DNA of 64,000 nt, from contig JALHNI010000016.1 in the NCBI GenBank assembly GCA_022843605.1, forward strand, positions 1-64,000. The letters run 5' to 3'. The notes below the pieces were generated by a model, which was given only the letters and a program-made list of their open reading frames with translations, made no database searches and had not been told where the DNA came from. Below, piece after piece: positions 27,286 through 36,332 of this stretch (positions are counted from its first letter, which is position 1; each line of letters begins with the position of its first letter). The translations under genes were made by a program, and so were the position numbers. This DNA is from Bryobacter sp. (GTDB taxonomy: Bacteria > Acidobacteriota > Terriglobia > Bryobacterales > Bryobacteraceae).

Positions 27286-29172
27286 CTACTTCGCCACCAC
27301 TTCCCAAGCCTTAGTGCCCGCCTCTACCAGCTTCACCAGATCCGGCAGCTTCCCCACGAGCGCCAGCAACCCCTCCCATGCCTTTGCCGCCGCAGACTTC
27401 GAGGCCTCCTCCGCCGGAGCCTTCGCCGCCACGGCTAGCGTCTCCACTTGCGCCTTTGCCTGTACCCGCTGAATCTCACTTAGCTGCGTCGCCTTCGCAA
27501 TCCCCTGCATCAGTTCGCTCAGCACGGCAGCCAACTCCGCCGCGCCCGGCCCGCCCGATTGCTGCAAGCTCTGCACCACCTGGCTCACATCCCCACTCAA
27601 CGACGCCACCTGCGAATCCTTAATCGTCAGTCCGCCCTGATGAACATGAATGCTCTTGTCTTCCATTTTGCGATCTCCAATCTGCACTCCAGCAGCAGCA
27701 GCCGCCAGAGCGATCTGAGTTATATCCCGGTTATGCGCTTCCAGCATCCCGATTTTCGATTCCGCCAATAGTAACTTCACTTCCCAACTGCTCACCAGCG
27801 TGCGTTCGACGGCCGCCTCCGCCGTCCCCGCCGGTACGTCCAGGCTCACCAGCACATGCTCCTCGCGATTCTCAAACTTGCGGATGCTCACTTCCGGATG
27901 CTGCGTCTGCAATTCCACAAACGCCTCCCGCATCGCCTCCCGCGAAAGCCCCTTCTTCAGCAGTACCTCCATCTCCTCCAACACCTTGCCAAAGAGCGTC
28001 GCAAACTCGCCCGGTTCGAAATTTCGCTCCGGATCGGCCGGACGCCGCTTTCGGCTACCCGTTCCATCCGGCTGCTCCAGCAGGTAAACATACCGGCACT
28101 GCACGCCCCTAAATTCGGTGGTAGCGTCGATGTTCCAGCTCTCGATGCACGCACCAGTCAAATCCGCGCCCCGCAGCACCGCCCCCGTCAGATTGGCTTC
28201 GCGTAGATTGGCCTCCCGCAGGTCACTATCCGTCAGGTTGATGCCATGCAGATTTAGCCGGACGTAGTTACGCTTCTGGCCGTCGCCTGTCGTCGCCAAC
28301 TCCCGCACCGCCACCTGCCCCAGCACGGCGTCTTCGTGTACGCTCTCGTCGAGCCCCGTCGCCGTACGCCAATTCACACGCGTCAGCGTCGCTGCGCCCA
28401 GCCTCACGCCCGCCATCCCCGTTCCCGCAAAGCAAGCCTCCGTCAGGTCCGCTCCGGTGAACCGCGTCCCGCCGATCGCCTGCAAGCTGCGTGCGCCATC
28501 GATCGCCAGGTCAAACCGGTCGTCCTTCTTCCGGATCCGCCAACTGAGGTAAAGCTGGTAGCTCGGCAGGAGGATGGCCGCCACCATAACTCCAATTTGG
28601 TCTGATCCTTCTGTGAATGCGACTGCGCCTGCGACTGCGCCTGCGCCTGCGACTGCGAATGCGACTGCGCCTGCGCCTGCGACTGCGAATGCGACTGCGC
28701 CTGCGCCTGCGCCTGCGCCTGCGAATGCGCCTGCGACTGCGACTGCGACTGCGCCTGCGACTGCACCTGCGATCCAAACGAGCGTTTGCTTGCGAAACCC
28801 ATATCGCGCGGTGGCTACTAAAGTAGCCACCGCGCTCACGAAAAACGTTCCCCACTGGATCAGAGTCTCCACGTCAGTCGCACTGAAGACACTCGCAGCA
28901 ATGCCCAGAATTGAGATCCCGAGGAACGACAACACCACCGACGCCACGAACGCCAAACTCGACACAACAAGCGCTGTCCCGGACGACCGCCCCATCCGCG
29001 CCCCATCAAACCGCGCCCCCCGCAGATCCGCCCCGCGAAAATCCGCTGACCGTAAATCACAATCCCGAAAGTCCGCCCCGCGTAGCTTGGCCCGGCGAAA
29101 ATCGGCTCCTACCAGAGCCTGCCCTTGAAAGCTTCGCCGGTTTAATTCCCGATCTGCATACTTGTGCGCCAA
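27286..29172 (-). CDS. Pentapeptide-repeat protein with Ala-rich transmembrane segment
   Basis: Repeated A(D/N)(L/F)xx units at two places (FRRAKLRGADFRDCDLRSADFRGADLRGARF; LTDSDLREANLREANLTGAVLRGADLTGACIE). Confidence 0.85.
   Translation of the reverse strand: MAHKYADRELNRRSFQGQALVGADFRRAKLRGADFRDCDLRSADFRGADLRGARFDGARMGRSSGTALVVSSLAFVASVVLSFLGISILGIAASVFSATDVETLIQWGTFFVSAVATLVATARYGFRKQTLVWIAGAVAGAVAVAVAGAFAGAGAGAGAVAFAVAGAGAVAFAVAGAGAVAGAVAFTEGSDQIGVMVAAILLPSYQLYLSWRIRKKDDRFDLAIDGARSLQAIGGTRFTGADLTEACFAGTGMAGVRLGAATLTRVNWRTATGLDESVHEDAVLGQVAVRELATTGDGQKRNYVRLNLHGINLTDSDLREANLREANLTGAVLRGADLTGACIESWNIDATTEFRGVQCRYVYLLEQPDGTGSRKRRPADPERNFEPGEFATLFGKVLEEMEVLLKKGLSREAMREAFVELQTQHPEVSIRKFENREEHVLVSLDVPAGTAEAAVERTLVSSWEVKLLLAESKIGMLEAHNRDITQIALAAAAAGVQIGDRKMEDKSIHVHQGGLTIKDSQVASLSGDVSQVVQSLQQSGGPGAAELAAVLSELMQGIAKATQLSEIQRVQAKAQVETLAVAAKAPAEEASKSAAAKAWEGLLALVGKLPDLVKLVEAGTKAWEVVAK
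28614..28775. repeat. Hexanucleotide tandem repeat (TGCGMC-type) inside the pentapeptide-repeat gene
   Basis: Runs of GCGACT/GCGCCT/GCGAAT; on the coding strand GCAGTC/GCAGGC/GCATTC = Ala-Val/Ala-Gly/Ala-Phe dipeptides. Confidence 0.9.
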
Positions 29173-29725
29173 ACTTCCATAGTCTATCGCCTAAGGCATC
29201 ATTGCTGCGAATCAGAAACAACGGCAGCAGGAAACCGGTCCAGACATTCCCGTAGGCACCTCTTCAGCTGTATTGCCTTTGTCAAGCCTGGCACCATGCC
29301 TTTATGTTCGTATCCACCTGACGATATCCTGTCTGACATGATCCGTTTTCGAAAATGCGATGCGTACCTCACATTCGCTCGCTAAATCAGGGCGAACCGA
29401 AGGCATTTCTGAATGCCGAACACCAGCAATTCTCAGAAACCGTGAAAGCGACCGCTGAACGCCGAACATTGACCATGGATCAGGGCACGGAGCTATGAGA
29501 GCACAGGGCCACTTCGAAACCCAGGCATTCTTAATAAAATTTCGGGTTAGAGATGAACGCGCCGCACATGGGCACATCAATCTTTGTCAAGCCTGGCACT
29601 ATCCTCTTTATCCTTTATCCTTCGTCATCCTTTATCCTTTATGCCTTGCTTCCGTGCCTGGCACCATGCCTTGGGCACCATGCCTTCCTTCAGCATTGCT
29701 CACTACCAATTCATAAGGTATAAGT

Positions 29726-30082
29726 ATGTCCATGGCCTTATACATAGTTCTGCGGCATCCCGACCATCCTGAACAGACTTGGAGTAATGCGTGGCAGCCG
29801 GATAAGCGACTGGTGAGCGCGATCATGACGAATACGGAGGTTGCGGCGCTGTGTGTTGAAGCGCAGGGACGCAATGAATATGTTTACGTACACCGCTGCT
29901 TTTGGGGCGCAGCGCTCGCAGAGATTACTTCAAAGGCAAGAGTTCAAAGCGTTACTAAGGTGGGCCGGGAGTTTTACGTCCAGTTCTCAGGGCCCGAGCC
30001 AATAGCTTCGTCGCCCTTGGTGCAACCATTCCATGGACAGAACTTCTATTTCGCGGCTTCCTCTCCAGAATCAGGCCATTAG
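29726..30082 (+). CDS. Small hypothetical protein
   Basis: MSMALYIVLRHPDHPEQTWSNAWQPDKRLVSAI.. reads as a compact, protein-like ORF. Confidence 0.45.
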   Translation: MSMALYIVLRHPDHPEQTWSNAWQPDKRLVSAIMTNTEVAALCVEAQGRNEYVYVHRCFWGAALAEITSKARVQSVTKVGREFYVQFSGPEPIASSPLVQPFHGQNFYFAASSPESGH

Positions 30083-30548
30083 GAATGATGCGTACCTCGC
30101 CACGGGTAAAATCGCTAGGCGAGTTTGTTCTTCGTAGACTTGCGTCGTTCGTGTAACATTCATTCTTTAAATTCGAATCGACCGGGCCCTGGCTGTGGGC
30201 GGCGTCGGCATATGGCAACGCCTTCGTGATTCGAATCGCGGATAGGCGACTGTCTTTATCCTTGAGGAACGTGTATTCGCGTCACTCATACGTCATTGAG
30301 GTCTCATGCTCGAGGACATCAAGGCCGCGCACAACACATTCAACAATCACCTTCATCGCAACTACGATACCAATGGGGAATCGGTGCCAACCTGAGTATC
30401 CTCGCGAGAGGGCTTCCGCAACCTCTCGACACCGCGCGGGTTCCAAGCGCAAGACTTGGCTCCATCTGGAGTCGGGAGTCGATTGGGGCGCGCGAGCACT
30501 CGCCAGCCAGCGGTGACCGTAGGTAGCCCAGTGATAAACTTGGCCAGC

Positions 30549-31970
30549 ATGTTCACCCGCCGCGACTTCGTTGCCTCCCTCGCCGCGCCCGCGCTCGCCC
30601 TCCAGAAGAAGACCGCCTCCGCTGCACCCAACGTCCTCTTCATCGGCTCCGATGACCTCAATCTGTCACTCGGCTGCTACGGACATCCGCTCGTGAAGTC
30701 GCCCAACATCGATCGCCTGGCCGCCCGCGGCGTCCGCTTCGACCGCGCCTACTGCCAGTTCCCCCTCTGCGGACCCAGCCGCGCCTCCATCCTTAGCGGC
30801 CGCCGCCCCGATTCCACTGGCATTCTCGACAACCGCATCGCCGTGCGCGAACGGCTCATCCCCGACGTCGTCACCTTGCCGCAAATGTTCCGCCAGAACG
30901 CCCGCACCGCACTCCGCATCGGCAAGATGTACCACATGGATGTCCCGGCCGGAGTCGGCCAAAACCTCTACGACGACCCGCCCAGTTGGGACCAGGCCGA
31001 CTCGCCTCCCGGTCTCGAGCACAAGATCGAAGGCGAGCGCCGCAACGTCACCCCCAACGCCGGCAACGGCAATCAATTCGAGTGGGTGAGCTTCAAGGGC
31101 GACGGCAAACATCAAGCCGACCGCGTCGGCGCCGACCGGGCCATCGAATTCATCAACCAACGCGGCTCGAAGCCCTTCTTTATGGGCCTGGGCTTCGTTC
31201 GTCCCCACGTCCCCAACGTCGCCCCCGCGCGCTTCTTTGATCTTTACCCTCTCAGCCAAATCCAACCCGTCGTCAATCCGCCCGGCGATCGCGACGACAT
31301 TCCCCGCGCCAGCGAAATCGCCATCAACACCCGCGCCAACGACATGGGGATGAACGACGCCGACAAGCGGGAAGCCCTGCGCGGCTACTACGCCTCAATT
31401 TCTTACATGGATTCGCTGGTTGGCGAAGTCCTCGCCGCTCTGGACCGCGCCAAACTCGCCGAACGCACCGTCATCGCCTTCTGGAGTGACCACGGCTGGC
31501 ACCTCGGCGAGCACCATCGCTGGCAAAAACGCAGCCTGTTTGAGGAATCCTCACGTGTGCCGCTCATCGTCAGCGCACCCGGTGCCGCCCGCGGCAAGGC
31601 CAGCCGCGCCTTGGTCGAACTCGTTGACCTGTATCCCTCGCTCGCCGAACTCGGCGGCATCACCCCGCCCGCCGGCTTCGAAGGACAGAGCTTCGTCCCG
31701 GTCCTCAAACAGCCGGATCGCCCCTGGAAGACGGCCGTCTTCACCCAGATGCATTCGCTCAAAGAAGGCATCACCGGACATGCGGTGCGCACCGCGACGC
31801 ACCGCTACATCCGCTGGCAAGGTCCGCACCCGGATGAAGAGCTTTATGACCTCGCCGCAGACCCGCGCGAATTCACCAATCTGGCGCGCCTCCCGCAGCA
31901 CGACGCCCTCAAAGCCAAGCTGCGAGCCACGCTCGATGCCGGCTGGAAGAATGCGCTCGCCAAGGTTTAG
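30549..31970 (+). CDS. Sulfatase (iduronate-2-sulfatase-like)
   Basis: Twin-arginine-like MFTRRDFVASLAAPALAL; CGPSR formylglycine motif; FWSDHGWHLGEHHRWQKRSLFEESSRVPLIV. Confidence 0.93.
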   Translation: MFTRRDFVASLAAPALALQKKTASAAPNVLFIGSDDLNLSLGCYGHPLVKSPNIDRLAARGVRFDRAYCQFPLCGPSRASILSGRRPDSTGILDNRIAVRERLIPDVVTLPQMFRQNARTALRIGKMYHMDVPAGVGQNLYDDPPSWDQADSPPGLEHKIEGERRNVTPNAGNGNQFEWVSFKGDGKHQADRVGADRAIEFINQRGSKPFFMGLGFVRPHVPNVAPARFFDLYPLSQIQPVVNPPGDRDDIPRASEIAINTRANDMGMNDADKREALRGYYASISYMDSLVGEVLAALDRAKLAERTVIAFWSDHGWHLGEHHRWQKRSLFEESSRVPLIVSAPGAARGKASRALVELVDLYPSLAELGGITPPAGFEGQSFVPVLKQPDRPWKTAVFTQMHSLKEGITGHAVRTATHRYIRWQGPHPDEELYDLAADPREFTNLARLPQHDALKAKLRATLDAGWKNALAKV

Positions 31971-33004
31971 ATCACCCGCGCCTCAATCAGGCACATCGGC
32001 GACTTGGTCGGCGTAATGCGTTCCAGCATGAGTCCCGCGGCACAAAGGAGCTCACGAAACTCCTGCTCCGTACGTTCCTTGCCGCCCGGTGTGGCCACCA
32101 GCATCTCGATGTCCAGCACCTTGGCCGGCGAAGGTTCATCGCCCTCCGGCACCACCATTTCGTAAAGAAAGACGCGCCCTTCCGGCTGCTCCTCCAGTTG
32201 CTTTCGCACCAGCGACAGAATCCGGATGCAGCGTTCGTCGTCCCAATCGTGAAGGATGTGCTTCATCAGGTAGGCATCGCAACCAGCGGGCACGGCGTTA
32301 AAAAAGCTGCCGCACTCTTTGGTGACGCGGTCTTCGAGTCCGGCCAGATTCCCTGTCGCGTCCACGCCCTGCATCACCTCGGGCAAGTCATAAAGCACGC
32401 CTTGCAACCGGGGATTCGCCTCCAGAATGGTCGCGAGAATCACTCCGTGGCCGCCCCCGACATCGGCCAGGCGCGTAAACCGCGAAAAGTCGTAGGCCTC
32501 CACCAGGGCCTCGCCACTGATCGCGGAGAAATCCGTCATCGCCCGATGAAAGCGCTGTGCCTGATCCGGAATCTCCTTAAAGAGGTCAAACACCGGCTTG
32601 CCGAAGGCCTTCGTTACGCCATCGCCGCCTGTGCGCAGGCAATGGATCATGTTCTCGTAAGCCCGCACGATCCACGGGTCGGACCGCATCATGGCCATGT
32701 ACCGCATCGAGTTCGGCGCGTCACTGCGCAACATCTGCCCCACCTCGGTCAGGACGAATCGCCTGGGCTGCGGCTCGCCAAAGATGCCCACACTCGCCAG
32801 CATCCGCATCACGCGATACAGGCTGGGCGAGTGCGTACTGCTGCGCGCGGCCAGGTCTTCCACGCTGGTGGGTTCGGCGCCCATGTAGTCGGCAATGCCC
32901 AGTTCGGCCACTGCGGAGAGGGTGAAGGACATAACCTTGCCAAAAAGTAACTGCATAATTTGGGCTTCGGGGGGAAGGGCGGAGGCGGTGAGCGTAGTAG
33001 TCAT
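31967..33004 (-). CDS. SAM-dependent O-methyltransferase (plant-type OMT/HIOMT-like)
   Basis: LADVGGGHGVILATILEANPRLQGVLYDLPEV; MKHILHDWDDERCIRIL. Confidence 0.92.
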   Translation of the reverse strand: MTTTLTASALPPEAQIMQLLFGKVMSFTLSAVAELGIADYMGAEPTSVEDLAARSSTHSPSLYRVMRMLASVGIFGEPQPRRFVLTEVGQMLRSDAPNSMRYMAMMRSDPWIVRAYENMIHCLRTGGDGVTKAFGKPVFDLFKEIPDQAQRFHRAMTDFSAISGEALVEAYDFSRFTRLADVGGGHGVILATILEANPRLQGVLYDLPEVMQGVDATGNLAGLEDRVTKECGSFFNAVPAGCDAYLMKHILHDWDDERCIRILSLVRKQLEEQPEGRVFLYEMVVPEGDEPSPAKVLDIEMLVATPGGKERTEQEFRELLCAAGLMLERITPTKSPMCLIEARVI

Positions 33005-33083
33005 TGTCGTTCCTGAATAGTTACGCGCGAAGCCCCCCGATGTTGGATCACGTGTGCATTAATTTTTTGCGACACTGAAGTTC

Positions 33084-33431
33084 ATGGCCAAAATCGATTG
33101 GAGCTATCACCGCGCTGGTTGAACCAGCTGCGGCCGAACGCAGGAGTTTCTTGCGTCCCACCGGATCCCCACCGTCCAGCAGGTGGATGCGAAAAAGACC
33201 ACGCTCAAGGCGGCTGAGGCCCTCGCGCTCGCCCGTTCCGCGCAGCAACTCTACGTCGCCAAGGGCAAGAAAGTGGTCCATCTCGATCTCCAGCGCGATC
33301 GCCCCGACGACGAGACGCTGCTGAATCTGATTCTCGGACCCACCGGCAACCTGCGCGCGCCCACCGTCCGGCGCGGCCAAACCCTCATTGTCGGCTTCGA
33401 TGCCGACACCTATGCCGGCGTTCTGACCTAG
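33084..33431 (+). CDS. ArsC-family thioredoxin-fold protein with in-frame UGA (candidate selenoprotein, UxxC)
   Basis: ATG 33084; TGA 33120-33122 in frame: MAKIDWSYHRAG-U-TSCGRTQEFLASHRIPTVQQVDAKKTTLKAAEALALARSAQQLYVAKGKKVVHLDL..LLNLILGPTGNLRAPTVRRGQTLIVGFDADTY; the listed ORF 33183-33431 is only its C-terminal part. Confidence 0.82.
33120..33156 (+). promoter_or_regulatory. Candidate bacterial SECIS hairpin downstream of the UGA
   Basis: ACGCAGG (33138-33144) pairs with CTTGCGT (33150-33156) around loop AGTTT; loop G about 25 nt after the UGA. Confidence 0.6.
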
Positions 33432-33440
33432 AATCAGAGA

Positions 33441-33818
33441 TTGACCGAAGATCAGATTTACTCCGCCATCGGCGAAGACGGCTTTGCCCGACTCATCGCC
33501 GCCTTTTACCGCCGCATCCCCAGTGACGACATCCTTGGCCCCATGTATCCCGCCGATGATCTCGCCGGAGCCGAGGAGCGCCTCCGCGACTTCCTGGTCG
33601 GCCGTTTCGGTGGCCCCATGCGCTACATCGAGCAGCGCGGCCATCCCCGTCTGCGCATGCGCCACGCGCCCTTCGCCGTCAACGAACGCTCACGCGACCG
33701 TTGGCTGGAACTGATGCTGGCCGCGATGGAAGAAACGAAGTTGCCCGCCGAAGCCCACCAGATTCTGGAAGCCTTCTTCCGGCACACCGCTGACTTCCTC
33801 CGCAACCGGCCGGACTAG
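33441..33818 (+). CDS. Truncated haemoglobin-like protein
   Basis: TTG start; FARLIAAFYRRIPSDDILGPMYP..AEERLRDFLVGRFGGPMRYIEQRGHPRLRMRHAPFAVNERSRDRWLELM. Confidence 0.9.
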   Translation: MTEDQIYSAIGEDGFARLIAAFYRRIPSDDILGPMYPADDLAGAEERLRDFLVGRFGGPMRYIEQRGHPRLRMRHAPFAVNERSRDRWLELMLAAMEETKLPAEAHQILEAFFRHTADFLRNRPD

Positions 33819-33843
33819 CCCTCTGGCACCCTCAACCCTTTCT

Positions 33844-34248
33844 TCAACCAGCTGGCTTCAACCTCGCCATCAGGACATCTAGAGTTTGCTTCCAAGGCCC
33901 GAAGGAATCGCTTTCACGCAGCAGTTCGATCAACTCCGACGGACCCTCGCGTACTCTGGCGAGCGCCGCCGTCGCTAAGGAGTGAAGCGGGGTCAGAATG
34001 ATCTCTTTGCCTTGGATCCACTCCAGGACATAGGCAGGAACATCCTGTACGTACCCGGTTGCCGCGGCGGCAATAATGCTGGCTCCTGCAACAACACGGT
34101 GACATGCGTCTAGCTCGAGGTAAGCACTTGACATTGCCTGACGAAATTCACGCTCCAATAGGAGATCAGGCTCAACTGCATCCTGGAGTTCCAATGCCCA
34201 ATCTGCCGCATAATCGTTTCCGAATGCTGTTACATCCCACATACCCAT
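33844..34248 (-). CDS. DUF4259-like protein
   Basis: Start taken at ATG 34248: MGMWDVTAFGNDYAADWALELQDAVEP resembles the MGxWgxgxFxNDxAxDW signature. Confidence 0.65.
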   Translation of the reverse strand: MGMWDVTAFGNDYAADWALELQDAVEPDLLLEREFRQAMSSAYLELDACHRVVAGASIIAAAATGYVQDVPAYVLEWIQGKEIILTPLHSLATAALARVREGPSELIELLRESDSFGPWKQTLDVLMARLKPAG

Positions 34249-34439
34249 AGTCGTGCACCTGCGCTGGCTCAACGATCCAATCACTCTCTCCCATCGTACC
34301 CTTTGTCCGAGCGTCACCCCGACGCTCTAACCCCACTTTTGCCTCTCCTTACCCCGTACTTCCGACTGGCTCCTCCGTCCGAGTGTCAGACACTCTGGAA
34401 TCTCCTCCGGCATCTGTCCTTTGACATCTCCTTCGCATC

Positions 34440-34913
34440 TCATCTCATCCTGTCGAAGTGATTAGCGCCAGTAGCAACACGGTCCTCAAGCAAATCTGAG
34501 GCCCATACTGCGATGAACTCCAAACCCTCGTACTCTTTGGACAGTTTTCCAATTCGAGAATAAACTGATCCATCCCAGATCTCCCAGTCATCGTGACTAC
34601 CCTCTTCTGGAAAACGCATCAATGCTCTCAAAGACCTTCGAAACCTTGGAAATTGAAAATCACACACGGCCGACGATCCTATTTTCCGCCAAAACCCCAA
34701 GCGTACCGCAACGTTGAGTCCAACGAACACCGGAGGAAACAGCCTGGGAGCGGCAAGCACATCGGCCAGATTAGACGATCCATCATCAGTTATAGCTTTG
34801 ATCTCGACCAACTTCGACATTTCTGGATGGTTAAACAGATAACGCGCATATCCGAACTTCCCGTTCGGTAGTTGAAACGAATACACATCTCCGATCTTCA
34901 CTCCAATCCGCAT
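34440..34913 (-). CDS. Imm26-like immunity protein
   Basis: KIGDVYSFQLPNGKFGYARYLFNHPEMSKLVEI start resembles the Imm26 family. Confidence 0.55.
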   Translation of the reverse strand: MRIGVKIGDVYSFQLPNGKFGYARYLFNHPEMSKLVEIKAITDDGSSNLADVLAAPRLFPPVFVGLNVAVRLGFWRKIGSSAVCDFQFPRFRRSLRALMRFPEEGSHDDWEIWDGSVYSRIGKLSKEYEGLEFIAVWASDLLEDRVATGANHFDRMR

Positions 34914-35059
34914 TGCTACCTAATCCTTTCGTCAAGCTCGATCGCTCCTTTGTTAAAGGTCGTTCTTGTCGGAAATGCCGTTTCTTATGTTCAGGAGGTT
35001 CGTCGACCCTCCCCCTCAATAAAGTATCCCAGCTCTGCGTCTGGCACCAAGATCTGTTC

Positions 35060-35707
35060 TTAGCGATAGGCGGGCAAAAGCTTTCTGATCCGCTTCGCAG
35101 CCTCGCCAAGTTCCACCGAATCAATTTCTGACCTCAACCCGTCTCGTAGTCTGATGACGACATTCCTACGGCGTGTGAGATAGTCGGGATTGGCCAAAGC
35201 AGCAACGGCACAATCTGCGCCCTCGCGATCTGTCGAGAGTTCAAAGTCCTGAACATCGCCGAGGTAGCGAACCTCCTTTTCCCCCTCAAGGTGGGCAATC
35301 CATAAGCCGAACTGGCGCAAAGCCTTGTAAGCGGTAAAGACAACAGCGCGCTCCTTTGGCGCATAGAGTGGAGACTGGAGAATCGAGAGGTTTCGCGCTG
35401 GCATTGGCAGATCTTCCGGCTCCACGACGATTTTGAACGTTCGCGCTTTCCGACTGGCCAGGCAGATCTCAGTTCTCTTCGGGTGGCCATCACCGCGCCG
35501 TGAAGTTACATGGACGAACAACCACTTATCCGAATTGGGCCCCGGACTGAGATCAGAAGAGTCGTCTCCAAAAGAAAACAGTTCGCGAGTGCGGCCGCTG
35601 GAAATGATGACTTCGGCGGGAAGCGGAAACTCCCGTTCAGGAGCCTCGGATAGCATGAAGCCCAAAGAAACGAACCCAAGGCATGCGACAAGGATCATCC
35701 TGGTCAT
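35060..35707 (-). CDS. Secreted/lipid-anchored hypothetical protein
   Basis: Start taken at ATG 35707 (MTRMILVACLGFVSLGFMLSEAP); protein-like composition. Confidence 0.5.
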   Translation of the reverse strand: MTRMILVACLGFVSLGFMLSEAPEREFPLPAEVIISSGRTRELFSFGDDSSDLSPGPNSDKWLFVHVTSRRGDGHPKRTEICLASRKARTFKIVVEPEDLPMPARNLSILQSPLYAPKERAVVFTAYKALRQFGLWIAHLEGEKEVRYLGDVQDFELSTDREGADCAVAALANPDYLTRRRNVVIRLRDGLRSEIDSVELGEAAKRIRKLLPAYR

Positions 35708-35824
35708 CTTATCCGCCCTCCCCGCTGGACGAACTGAGCGCCGCCATGATGAAAACATGTCAAGTCTCTCGGCGCCCTGTCTGGCACCAAGACCTGTTGC
35801 TCCCAAGATCTCCCCCGATCAAAT

Positions 35825-36322
35825 CTACCGGGCATAATACTGGATCACAATTTGGCGAACAAAATGCCACAATAGGTTCAGATATACACTCAGTAGCACC
35901 AACCGGGATGCCCAGAAAGTAGTCCGCTCTGAGTCTGGAGTATACCCGCCAATCCCCCAAAGTCCAAGCCTGTCTCCAATGCCTTTCGTATCACGTTCAA
36001 TGAAGAAGGCTGCTAGCCCAAACACAAGCAACAGTAGAGCAGCCGGAGGTGAGCCGAAAAGATCATAGTCAACAGTCTCATAGTCGTGCAATATTCCGGC
36101 GCTCTCTGGCACCAAGCTCTTGTTCATAGCAGCCGCACAAAAGTGCCATAGAACCCCAAGGTACACCGCAATCAAGTAACAACGAACCGCCCAGCGATTA
36201 AAGGCCTCTGACCCTGCAGACCGCCCAGCAAGACCCCAAAGTTGAAGTTTGTCAAAGGCTCCCTTCGTATCACGCTCGACGAAGAACCCGATCAGGCCAA
36301 AAAGTAGTGCAGATGTGGCCAC
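35825..36322 (-). CDS. Membrane protein made of two tandem homologous halves
   Basis: LLFGLIGFFVERDTKGAFDKLQLWGLAG...LIAVYLGVLWHF and LVFGLAAFFIERDTKGIGDRLGLWGIGG...LLSVYLNLLWHF. Confidence 0.55.
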   Translation of the reverse strand: MATSALLFGLIGFFVERDTKGAFDKLQLWGLAGRSAGSEAFNRWAVRCYLIAVYLGVLWHFCAAAMNKSLVPESAGILHDYETVDYDLFGSPPAALLLLVFGLAAFFIERDTKGIGDRLGLWGIGGYTPDSERTTFWASRLVLLSVYLNLLWHFVRQIVIQYYAR

Positions 36323-36332
36323 CTAGGGCTCA

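Noticed and set aside
28443-28855. Gln/Ser- and Arg-rich ORFs over the hexanucleotide repeat
   Set aside because: Alternative-frame translations of the tandem repeat, without support beyond the open frame.
29380-29720. Possible CRISPR-like or tandem array from repeated TTTATCC / CACCATGCCTT words
   Set aside because: Repeats are short, irregularly spaced and lack uniform spacers; better described as part of the dispersed CTGGCACC motif.
30083-30548. Short ORFs and ATTCGAATCG-type repeats upstream of the sulfatase
   Set aside because: Fragments too short and without recognisable family; repeats short and expected by chance.
33048-33665. 199-205 aa minus-strand ORF covering the ArsC-like and haemoglobin genes
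   Set aside because: Antisense shadow ORF with low-complexity Gly/Ala/Val translation; the plus strand carries recognisable families.
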